Below, one piece after another: positions 1-7,603 of a stretch of 12,016 bases of DNA. The notes below the pieces were generated by a model. That model did not search any database. It was not told the origin of the DNA and saw only the letters and a list, made by a program, of their open reading frames with translations. Positions within the stretch are counted from its first letter, which is position 1; each line of letters begins with the position of its first letter. Both the position numbers and the translations under genes were made by a program. The stretch comes from Cyclostephanos tholiformis (lineage: Eukaryota; Bacillariophyta; Thalassiosirophyceae; Thalassiosirales; Thalassiosiraceae). Location of the stretch: contig JALLPB010000949.1 of assembly GCA_036939975.1 (NCBI GenBank), forward strand, positions 1 to 12,016. The letters run 5' to 3'.

Positions 1-20
1 TATTCGATATTTTTGCGGCA

Positions 21-55
21 GCTAAATTCGAATATGCCGTATATTCGAATTTAGC
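21..55. repeat. Perfect 15-bp inverted repeat with 5-nt spacer
   Basis: Bases 21-35 (GCTAAATTCGAATAT) and 41-55 are exact reverse complements separated by GCCGT, so either strand could fold into a 15-bp stem with a 5-nt loop. Each arm contains the palindrome TTCGAA. Nothing nearby marks it as a terminator of a visible gene. It could be the tip of a small inverted-repeat element that continues to the left of the window. The structure is directly visible; its role is unknown. Confidence 0.9.
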
Positions 56-582
56 ACCATTGTTGTTGGCAGGCGACCAATTCTATTAAAGCAAGAGGTG
101 TTGATGGAAATAAATTAATATCTACTATAATTTTTGATTTAATACCGTATTACTTCATTCACGAACTTGCCCAATACCATGGACGGGTCGCCCACACGTT
201 AGATCATGTAGATCTATCAACTCCACGCCGCTGAAGGGGCCTGCGGCTTGGCCACCATGGTCCCGGTGTTTGTGCTGGTTCTGGTGTGTTGTGGCTGGTT
301 GTCACGTCTCTTCAAGCTCGTCGTATGTAAGACTGATAGAATTAAAAGGAAATGTTTGCAATTTGGCAGGAGCGTTTGACGTATGAAAATCGCTGAAGCG
401 TTATTTAACTTTGACCCCATACATATGTGGGAATCTCAACAACTGAAAAAATAAGAAGCTGTTGAAAAAAAAGGATCTCGTAGGCTTTCGTTCGGTGTAC
501 CAGACAATTCAAGAGACCTTCTGGAAAAAGAGATTTGGCAATTTTAGTCGACGTCCTACGCGGTCTGTCCGGATTGAAAAAA
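56..582. other. AT-rich upstream intergenic region, no gene seen
   Basis: Short open frames exist here, one on the minus strand over 217-420 and one on the plus strand over 462-665. Neither shows a recognisable motif, domain or protein-like composition, and I do not call them. The segment is best read as upstream sequence of the kinesin gene, or the 5' side of something to the left. A GATTTGGC at 532-539 is inverted relative to GCCAAATC at 590-597. Confidence 0.5.
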
Positions 583-595
583 TTTTCCCGCCAAA
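583..595 (+). promoter_or_regulatory. E2F-like box upstream of the kinesin gene
   Basis: The 13 bases TTTTCCCGCCAAA match the classic E2F/DP core TTTSSCGS, in the extended form TTTCCCGCCAAA known from G1/S and mitotic gene promoters in animals and plants. The box lies about 270 bp upstream of the first in-frame ATG of a kinesin-14, a family often expressed in a cell-cycle-dependent way. A half-site-like GATTTGGC lies in inverse orientation at 532-539. The match is direct; function in this organism is inference. Confidence 0.35.
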
Positions 596-612
596 TCGCA
601 AACGTTTCCTTT

Positions 613-698
613 TAGGTAATTCTAATAGTACGATACCTAGTATCATTTTCGTATTAAAATCTTAAAATACGAAAATTCCTGTGCTTTCAAGGTACTAT
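613..698. repeat. Nested short inverted repeats in the kinesin upstream region
   Basis: Several arms interlock. ATTTTCGTATT at 645-655 pairs with 666-676 (11 bp, 10-nt loop). GATAC at 632-636 pairs with GTATC at 640-644. TAGGTA at 613-618 pairs with TACCTA at 634-639. ATAGTAC at 625-631 pairs with GTACTAT at 692-698. Some arms are mutually exclusive and others can stack into a branched hairpin. AT-rich sequence gives short palindromes by chance, so only the 11-bp arm is striking by itself. Confidence 0.6.
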
Positions 699-701
699 AC
701 A

Positions 702-714
702 ATTATTTAAATAC
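702..714 (+). promoter_or_regulatory. TATA-like AT box, tentative
   Basis: An ATTATTTAAATAC stretch lies about 155 bp before the kinesin ATG and just after the hairpin cluster. It could act as a core promoter element. The whole region is AT-rich, so this is weak evidence, and no transcription start can be placed from sequence alone. Confidence 0.15.
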
Positions 715-783
715 TATTCTCTCTAGAGGAGGAATCCGGTTGCGAGGAGCTTTATTTCATATTGATTCCGTCGTTTAATAAAG

Positions 784-843
784 ATGATCGTTTGAATCGC
801 AGGAGAGAGTGTGGCGATGAAAAAAACGAACAAACGAAAGTGA
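784..843 (+). promoter_or_regulatory. Two tiny upstream ORFs in the kinesin leader
   Basis: ATG at 784 gives a three-codon frame ending at TGA 793-795. ATG at 817 gives an eight-codon, lysine-rich frame ending at TGA 841-843, only 23 nt before the kinesin ATG at 867. Both are out of frame with the kinesin. If transcription starts upstream of 784, scanning ribosomes would meet them first, which could dampen translation. This depends on the unknown transcription start. Confidence 0.25.
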
Positions 844-866
844 GAAGCAAAGAAGTACAAGCAACG

Positions 867-3800
867 ATGAGCGACCCCTCCGGCTACTCCACAGCCGCCG
901 CTTCCCCCGACGGCTTAGTAGTACTGGGCGGACCTTCCTCCTCCTCCTTGACGTCGGCGTCGACTCCCTCGATGTCCGCTTCGCCTAGACGATCGTCGCG
1001 CAAGGACGGCAGCGATCGAGTACTCCAGCAGCAGATGAAGGGACCACCCACGGCACCCCGTCGTCGTCAGCAGGAATCCCCAACGACTAGTACGATGACT
1101 CGCGGCCGCGCCAACGATCGTCGTGCGACGACGAGCGTCGATCGTCGTCGTGGTGGCTGCGGCGGTCGTTCCGAATCGCCTGGATCCTTCGCGTCCGCGA
1201 CTGCCTCGTCTTTGCGACATGGCGGTCCGTCGTCCGCCGCGCCGCTTCCGCGTCCCCCCAGCGGCGGGACCGGGGGCGGTGGGGGTGCCGCCGCTACCCC
1301 CCGATCCAACGTCCTCCCGCCGTGGACGTCGTCGACAATGATCGCGATGAAGGAGAATGCGTCGGATCAAGATTCGAATCGCCGTTCCCACCGTTATAAT
1401 TCCCATGCCCCCCAAGAAGAGGACGAGGGGGCATTTACGAAGACGCCCAAGAGGGCCTCGTCGACGAGGGGGGACGAGGACGCGATGAAGACAGAGGTGG
1501 AGCCGCCCGTGGCAATTCTATCCCCGACGCCCTACTGGAAGGTACTCGAAGGTCGAGGTGACGGCACGACGAAAACTTCGCCCCGTATCACCCGCAGTTC
1601 CACGAAGAAGAAGAAGAAGGGGAGGCTGCAGGACGACCTCCTCGCCGACGTGGACGACGATGACGACGATCGCGACCACCATCACGACGACAACGACGAT
1701 GGCGGAGCCGCCTCGCTCCTATTGCACTTCTCCACCCCCCCCGATCGTCGCATGCAGATCCAATCGGCTAGGAATGCCAAGCGTAGACGCGACGCCGAGG
1801 AGGAGAGGGAACGCCTTAGGCTCGAGAAGATACGTAAGCGAAGCGAGGCTTTGATAAACAGGGGATTGGGGGAGATGGGAGGAGGCGGCATCGTCGTTGG
1901 TGGACGACTGACGTCGAATCGTACGAGGAGGGAGGATGCGGCGGGCGTTCCCGCGATGATGGCGGGGGGGGAAGATGACGAGGACGATAACGACGCTACG
2001 ACGACGACTAGTACCACCACCACGACGACATTCACCGGACCTTCCGTGGAGGACATGCGACGGATTATGGCGGAATCCCTCGCGGAACACGAATCGTGTC
2101 GCGTCGAGGGCCTACTCTCGAGGATCGCTGGACTCGAGAGGGACATGGCGCACAAGGACGAGATGCACGATGTGCTCCGATCCAAGTACGACGCTCTAAA
2201 GTCGCGCGTTGAGGTCAGAGAGGGAAGCGATGGCGAATTGCGACAAACTTTGGCCGAACAGTGTGAGAAGATCGAGGGATACGTCGAAGAAGTTCGTCGT
2301 CTCGAGGCGGAGAGAAATAGCATTAAGGATCGATATGAACTCGAACGTGAGACGTTCGATCTTGAGAGAAGGGAGATGGAGGCCGTGCTCTCTGAGATGA
2401 GAGAGACACACGCCAACGAGTTGAGGAGGGCGAGGGATGAGGCGACAGCGTCCTCGAGTAATTCGCATGATCGCATCCTGCAAGAGTACAATGCCATCAA
2501 GGCCGAACTGGCATCCGCGCGCTCAGAAATCGATGATGCTAATCGCCGCATAGAGAGACTCAATACCGAGAATGACGCAGCTCGCGATGGATTTCTGCAT
2601 CGCACCTCAGAGCTGGAGCGTATCTTAGAAGCAGAAAAGGAGGGCAATAACGTGAAGCGAGAACACATCAGCGTCCTCGAATCCGAAAACTCAAGCCACG
2701 TCGACACCATCACGCGACATGAGGCTAGTATAGCGCGTCTCGAAGATGAGGTACGTTCCATCACGTTGGAATTATGCGATGCGAAGCGTGAGATGGAAGG
2801 GATGCAATCGCCCCGGTCGAGGGATGCGATGGAACAAGAATTCAGCAAGAAGGTAGGCGAGCTCGAAGAAAAATTGACCGCGATGGAAGGCGAACGGGCA
2901 GATATGCGAAATAAATTGCGAGAGAAGGATGAGGCATATTTGGCAGTGAGGAGTGAGTTGAAATCAGTCGAGGTTGAACGGGACGAATTGAACGCTCGGT
3001 TAAGTGATACCAGTAGTGCAGTGGATGAGGTCAAAACAAAGGCTGCCAAACTGAAACTCAAGGTCCAGCTTCTCTCCGAAGAAGTGCGTACCGCGCATGC
3101 CAAGCGCGAAGAAAACGAAGGGATGCTCGAGGAGATGGCAGAGGAGAATGAGCAGCTCCTAGCTAGGCTCGAGGCTACCGAGAGCGAGATGAAGGCACAA
3201 GTTCAAGAGGCGAAAAATAGTGCGGATGATGAAGCAAGAGAGATGGCCTCCATGTATGCCGCCGCTGTCGCAGAGAAGGATGCGTTGGCTGAAGAGCTGA
3301 GGTTAGCCCGAGATGATGTTGCCAACCTGCAGGCTCGGATTGGGATATTAGAAGGAGAATTCGCCACATCACAGCAACGCATCACCTCTCTCCAAGCCAA
3401 TAAGCTCGCATCCGACCGTAAACTCACCGAACTATCGAGTCAGCTCCAAGCACTTACGGATCATCTTGAATTGACCCAGTCGACCATTGCCACCCTCGAG
3501 GCAAAGCTCCGCGCGAAAGATGAGTACTGTGAGCGATTCGAATCAGTTGAACGGCGTCTCATTGAGGAAAAGCGTGTGTTGAACGAAATCCGAGCGAATC
3601 TCCATAATCGAGTCATTCAACTAAGTGGTAACATTAGAGTCTTCGTAAGAGTAAGGCCATTTGTCGATAGCGAGCTTAGGTTGACCTCGGAGGGGCGACA
3701 TAATGGGAAATACAATTGGTCGGTAGATGGCAGTGTGAGTAGGCCCTCGTCACGCGATTCCGTGGGTCCTTCTTGTGGCCGTCCACCGTCGAGCGAATCT

Positions 3801-4898
3801 GGAGAAGATGCGGATGGTGATAGCTGCCCATTCCACTTCCCTTCTATAACTGATCGTAACACTCGTCCGTCGTCATCTGACACCGGCGGTGTCGGCGCCA
3901 AATCTTCCGCAAACTACGCCTCATTCAAGGACTTGACAAAACAAGTTATCGAACTCACTGAACCGTACAAAGATCGTGGTGGATTGAAAGAGCGTCGAAA
4001 AAAGTGGAAGTATGGTTTTGACAGGGTGTTCAGCCAAGATCACGGGCAAGATGATGTTTGGGAAGGTGCCGAGCCATTGGTGCAGAGCTGTATTGATGGA
4101 TTTCATGTTACCATGTTTGCGTACGGACAAACCGGATCGGGGAAGACGCATACAATGATTGGGGTTGATGGGGATCGTGGTCTCATCCCAAGAGCCGTCA
4201 CGAAGCTCTTTGAGGCGAAGCGTGAAATCGAACACTGTGGGCAGGAGCAGGTAAAAATCAGCGTAGAGATGCTAGAGATTTACAACGAGGAGGTTCGAGA
4301 CTTGCTCGAGTACAATGCTGGTCCCAATGGACAGCTCATCAAACTCAAGCTTAGCTCCAATGAGGCAGTAGGGAACGTCAAAGTAAATGTTTTAGACGAG
4401 TCGCAGGTTGAGGACATCCTCAAACTTGCCCAAGAGCGTCGATGCGTCAAGGCGACTAAGGTCAACGCTGAATCGTCCCGTTCTCACCTGCTGTTCACTA
4501 TCCATTTCAAAGGCTTGTCGACTGACGACGCCAGCATCAGTACAAGAAGTGGCTGCCTTCACATCGTTGACCTTGCCGGGAGCGAACGCCTTGACAAGAG
4601 CGGATCTCACGGGGCGCTGCTGACCGAGGCCAGGCACATCAACACCTCCCTCTCAGCACTGGCACTGGTGATCGAAAAACTTCAGGCGAAGAAAAAATCC
4701 GACTCCGAACATATACCGTACCGAGATTCCAAGTTGACGTACCTATTGAGAAATTCTCTTGGCGGGGATTCCAAGACGTTGGCGATTGTTTGTTGCAGCC
4801 CTCATCAATCGCACTTCAACGAGAGCCTGAATTCGATCCGATTCGCCGCCAAGGCGAGTAAAGTGGAGTTGAAGGAGGCGAACACTCTAGAAGTATAA
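867..4898 (+). CDS. Kinesin-14 family, C-terminal motor protein
   Basis: Minus-end-type microtubule motor of about 1343 residues. The frame is open from 711, but the first in-frame ATG is 867 with A at -3, so I start there. Residues 1-392 are low-complexity and disordered: Ser/Pro/Arg-rich, with a Lys run near 246, an Asp/His tract near 256-275, NLS-like AKRRRD near 303 and a Thr run near 380. About 393-905 is a long coiled coil. The kinesin-14 neck LHNRVIQLSGNIRVF leads into the motor at about 921. Nucleotide motifs are all intact: P-loop GQTGSGKT 1087-1094, switch I NAESSRSH 1200-1207, switch II DLAGSE 1235-1240, then YRDSKLTYLL. An extra Ser/Pro-rich insertion sits between RVRPF (to 932) and YGFDRVF (from 1049). 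Neck-before-motor order is typical of HSET/Ncd-like spindle motors that bundle and slide microtubules; spindle function is inferred. No intron is evident. Confidence 0.95.
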   Translation: MSDPSGYSTAAASPDGLVVLGGPSSSSLTSASTPSMSASPRRSSRKDGSDRVLQQQMKGPPTAPRRRQQESPTTSTMTRGRANDRRATTSVDRRRGGCGGRSESPGSFASATASSLRHGGPSSAAPLPRPPSGGTGGGGGAAATPRSNVLPPWTSSTMIAMKENASDQDSNRRSHRYNSHAPQEEDEGAFTKTPKRASSTRGDEDAMKTEVEPPVAILSPTPYWKVLEGRGDGTTKTSPRITRSSTKKKKKGRLQDDLLADVDDDDDDRDHHHDDNDDGGAASLLLHFSTPPDRRMQIQSARNAKRRRDAEEERERLRLEKIRKRSEALINRGLGEMGGGGIVVGGRLTSNRTRREDAAGVPAMMAGGEDDEDDNDATTTTSTTTTTTFTGPSVEDMRRIMAESLAEHESCRVEGLLSRIAGLERDMAHKDEMHDVLRSKYDALKSRVEVREGSDGELRQTLAEQCEKIEGYVEEVRRLEAERNSIKDRYELERETFDLERREMEAVLSEMRETHANELRRARDEATASSSNSHDRILQEYNAIKAELASARSEIDDANRRIERLNTENDAARDGFLHRTSELERILEAEKEGNNVKREHISVLESENSSHVDTITRHEASIARLEDEVRSITLELCDAKREMEGMQSPRSRDAMEQEFSKKVGELEEKLTAMEGERADMRNKLREKDEAYLAVRSELKSVEVERDELNARLSDTSSAVDEVKTKAAKLKLKVQLLSEEVRTAHAKREENEGMLEEMAEENEQLLARLEATESEMKAQVQEAKNSADDEAREMASMYAAAVAEKDALAEELRLARDDVANLQARIGILEGEFATSQQRITSLQANKLASDRKLTELSSQLQALTDHLELTQSTIATLEAKLRAKDEYCERFESVERRLIEEKRVLNEIRANLHNRVIQLSGNIRVFVRVRPFVDSELRLTSEGRHNGKYNWSVDGSVSRPSSRDSVGPSCGRPPSSESGEDADGDSCPFHFPSITDRNTRPSSSDTGGVGAKSSANYASFKDLTKQVIELTEPYKDRGGLKERRKKWKYGFDRVFSQDHGQDDVWEGAEPLVQSCIDGFHVTMFAYGQTGSGKTHTMIGVDGDRGLIPRAVTKLFEAKREIEHCGQEQVKISVEMLEIYNEEVRDLLEYNAGPNGQLIKLKLSSNEAVGNVKVNVLDESQVEDILKLAQERRCVKATKVNAESSRSHLLFTIHFKGLSTDDASISTRSGCLHIVDLAGSERLDKSGSHGALLTEARHINTSLSALALVIEKLQAKKKSDSEHIPYRDSKLTYLLRNSLGGDSKTLAIVCCSPHQSHFNESLNSIRFAAKASKVELKEANTLEV

Positions 4899-4964
4899 AT
4901 AAATGACTGGCCACAATAATAAGAACCTCCGCGAGTATGTATCGTCACTGTAGGAAGCAATAAA
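4898..4964 (+). terminator. Probable polyadenylation signals of the kinesin gene
   Basis: AATAAA occurs at 4898-4903, overlapping the last base of the stop codon, and again at 4959-4964. The second lies 61 nt past the stop and is the more plausible signal for cleavage a little downstream. Use of AATAAA in this organism is assumed from eukaryotes in general. Confidence 0.4.
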
Positions 4965-5321
4965 TCTGAGTTATTTCAGGGTAGAATTATGTCTGACTTT
5001 TGTCACCCAGTTCTATCGTACCAAATAATCTGCGCACTTAGATACGTACTGACACGGCACCTTTGCAATCGCCGCCAAGAAACTTTCCAGGGCCTCAAAG
5101 ACAGTGTGAGAATGTTACAAACATAATCCATGCCTGAAATTGAATACTTTCGAGGGGTGCAAGAACCCACATTTGACAACATACAGTGGTTGTCGTATGC
5201 ATATCTACGTTTCTTGCTATTGCTTGAACCAACCTCGACAAACAAATAATGCCAATAATTGATCACTTGCGTGAATACCGGGGCTTCAACACTGACAACA
5301 TCGAAAGTCTCGGCGTCCCCA
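4965..5321. other. Intergenic segment with a faint minus-strand exon-like stretch
   Basis: No gene is convincing. On the minus strand, about 5099 to 5013 reads as plausible protein (ending with residues like KCADYLVR and a TAG at 5013-5015), but an in-frame TAA lies just upstream. It would need an intron acceptor such as the AG near 5092 to be an exon. A longer minus-strand frame over 5003-5266 has no recognisable motif. If real, this would be 3' sequence of the minus-strand gene remnant at 5322-5992. Confidence 0.25.
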
Positions 5322-5992
5322 TCATTCCCTCAGTTGTTTCCCATTTGCGCCCGTTGTGATCCAAACCTCGTCATCGCCGTCGTCCTCCCAATCATCGAAG
5401 TCGGTAACCTGATCGAGGAAATCGGATTTGTCAATTTGACTATTTGTGAGGATCGAGCCGCTCGTCGACGCCGTGTCCCCGTCGTGCACGTCGTGTACAC
5501 CGGATAATGGCAGATTGTGCCTGCGGCATTTCCCGGACGAGCATCTGGTGCACTAGTGTTGCGTCTTATGCTTGGACAACGAGGTAGTCGTTGACGACAC
5601 GGAGGATCCCTCCCCCTTTCCCTTCACGTCGACCCAATCGAACAGCCTCCTCCCCCCCCCACCCGGAGGATACGAGGGCGTTCCCACCCTCGCCTTTGAA
5701 GCGCAGTTCATCCGAGGGGGTATACCTTGCATCGCGAGCCTCGACATTCTCGGGTATCGTCTCCCTCGGCACGCGCCTCATGCATCTGCCTCCGCCCCCA
5801 CTGGCCTTACGACCTCCCCCCGACATGCCCCCACCCCATCCGGACCTGTAAACCTCGATTCGAAACAGCACGACATACGCGGAGTCGTTCCCGCCATTGG
5901 GGCAAATGCAGCACTGCTGTCCGACGTTGCCGATGGTGTGACTCAATCTTCATGTGCTTGAGCACGTGCCGCACATCGAAAGTGCCCTGTCA
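5322..5992 (-). pseudogene. Broken minus-strand coding remnant with acidic C-terminus
   Basis: Family not recognised. From high to low coordinates I see FDVRHVLKHMKIES-like sequence (about 5980-5940), then in another frame a Cys-containing stretch (CCICPNGGND) and a Gly-rich segment, then a Pro/Gly-rich part around a C9 homopolymer at 5652-5660. Past it the sense-looking frame changes to the one ending SLSKHKTQH at a TAG (5553-5555). That frame resumes as CTRCSSGKC and runs to an acidic tail (DFDDWEDDGDDEVW, 5361-5402) and a TGA at 5322-5324. The Cys clusters could be zinc-binding. The breaks could be mutations, homopolymer sequencing errors or introns. The plus strand also has a Cys/His pattern over about 5487-5570, so strand is not certain. 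It adjoins the Copia remnant directly. Confidence 0.35.
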
Positions 5993-5999
5993 TTTTCGT

Positions 6000-7230
6000 T
6001 GTTATTGGAACATTAACAAGTTTGCAGTGATCCACGAAGACGGTGGCATTGTGGTAGCACGTCTTGGTGAGTCCCCCCTTTGCTTGCCCATAAAATCCCG
6101 GTTCCTACGATTGCATGTGGTCGATGGAGACGCACTCTCCCAGTTTGGTGGCGGCAAAGACGGGGTGAGTTTCCTCACGGCGCTGTTTGCTGCGCCAAGG
6201 TACCTTAGTCATGGCCCCGTATAGGCAGCCGGCGCATCTTGACGGACGCACCTTGGCGAGTTTCTTCGGTATCTTGCCATTCCTGGCAAGTTGCTGGAGT
6301 CGACGGAAAGAAAGGTGGCTGAGACAATAATGCCATCGCATCAACTCGGCCTAGTTGTCCGGGGCAGAGAGAGAATACTCCTTGTCATCGTGCAGGAGAG
6401 GGGACGGATCGAACAATAGGGCATCCCGCTGATGGAAGTCTTGATGAGGAGCGAGCTCGGGAGGAGGGGGTAAGTTCCCTGCTGCGACTGTGTCGTGGTC
6501 CGCCCCGTTTGCTCCCTCACCTGTCATGCTTCCCCCTTTCCTGACGTTCACATTCTCTTCGGCGATAAATTACTTGGGAGGAGGAGGAGCAACATCTAGC
6601 TGTCGGCGGCCAGGAACTTGGAGGACGTGCTCGCGCCTGAAGTAGGGCGCCTCACATGCCATAAAGGTGTTAACGAAGGCTCGGTAGGATAAGGTTGAGG
6701 GAGAGGTACAGAAAATTGGCCTATTTGTTGTGGGATTGAAGGGTAATGTCTTTACATGCTTGCCTTGCCCCCACCCAGACAAGCACACAGTTGTGTGCTG
6801 TGTTTTCCATCCTTGTGCCATATGGCAGAGGATAGTTATCTCCCACCTCCTCCCAATGTTGGAACAACAGGAGGCACATCCTCAACTCAGGTAAGTAGAG
6901 GCTGTGCGGAATTTTGATTCGATGGGGCTTGCCAGTGTCATTGATGACGTCGAGGACTAACGTGCCCTTGCCCTTGATCACCAACCCTTTGCTGATTCCT
7001 CTGACTTGCTGTGCGGCGCACACAAGCGTGAGATTCTCAAAGAGCCCTTTGTCAATGAAGGTGTGGTTGTCCACGCCGACAGTCAAAATGTGTGTGGAGG
7101 GCACGTCGCGGGCAATCAGCCTGGAGAGCAAGGTGGTGTGTCGTCCACCACTGAACGGGATGACGGAGGACATGCAGCCTCTTGACGATGCTGCAGAGGA
7201 TGACCTCAACGCAACAACCAACTTGGTAGG
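6000..7230 (-). pseudogene. Copia pol remnant: protease, GAG-pre-integrase, integrase start
   Basis: From 7230 downward one frame reads PFSGGRHTTLLSRLIARDVP and the protease region. There the expected D-S/T-G-A active site reads T-V-G-V (7072-7083), so the catalytic Asp is missing. A downstream run (VRGISKGLVIKGKGTLVLD) and a LYLPELRMCLL segment fit the Copia protease fold. A frameshift in a G-rich tract (C on the plus strand, about 6768-6776) moves to the frame with GWGQGKHVKT and YFRREHVLQVPGRRQ. After another shift the frame reaches a TAG at 6351-6353, then the GAG-pre-integrase zinc module: WHYCLSH (about 6320-6340) and CAGC (6225-6236), an HHCC arrangement. Integrase opens with GECVSIDHM and breaks at TAG 6105-6107. 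Out of frame, ATVFVDHCKLVNV is still visible near 6000-6040. After that the similarity ends. Confidence 0.85.
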
Positions 7231-7594
7231 TCCGCCAGAGGATGGGGAAGAGGTGAGTCTGCCATCTCCCGTGTTTCTTGATTCTTGACGCCTCCATCCT
7301 CGCGTTCACGATGTTCTGACGATCAATCGTGCGTGCTGGACAGCAGCGAGGACCGCTGCAAGCGTGAGTGGGGGAGCGCAATCTTCCCCAAGGATTGGGA
7401 GGAGGTGGAGACCAGAAGAGCTTGGCAACAGCGCGTCTGTCAACCGGGGACAGCTTGAGGAGGTAGGAGACAAGGTAGTGGATAAGAAGGGGGAGAACGA
7501 ACACAAAAAGGTAAGCAAGAGACTGCCCTGTGTCCGTGTATGTTGCTGTGGCCATGTTTGCTGACATTAAAAATGCCCCCCATACACATGCCAC
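7230..7594 (-). pseudogene. Hydrophobic reading frame at the gag-pol junction
   Basis: Just after the gag stop a minus-strand frame stays open from 7594 past the protease boundary. Near its start is MSANMATATYTDTGQS followed by about 25 strongly hydrophobic residues (LAYLFVFVLPLLIHYLVSYL, then LKLS), which would form a membrane helix, then a Pro-rich stretch and a basic segment ending near GRWQTHLFPILW. A shift near 7215-7235 is needed to enter the protease frame. No ATG opens the long frame (position 7594 is GTG), so an internal ATG would be the start. Whether intact relatives encode this as a leader of pol or it is chance is not known to me. Confidence 0.35.
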
Positions 7595-7603
7595 GTCGTA
7601 CCG

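Noticed and set aside
762..866. An extra 35-residue N-terminus for the kinesin starting at 762
   Set aside because: The codon at 762 is TTG, not ATG, and the stretch has no motif. A eukaryotic gene is much better started at ATG 867.
1682..3103. A 473-residue open frame on the minus strand
   Set aside because: It lies wholly inside the kinesin gene. The Glu/Lys/Arg-rich coiled-coil codons give Ser/Leu-rich antisense codons without stops, so the frame is a shadow.
5572..5961. A plus-strand 129-residue frame with a Cys/His pattern just upstream
   Set aside because: It begins at TTG and is preceded by stops on its strand. The opposite strand gives a more protein-like C-terminus, so I favoured the minus strand without full certainty.
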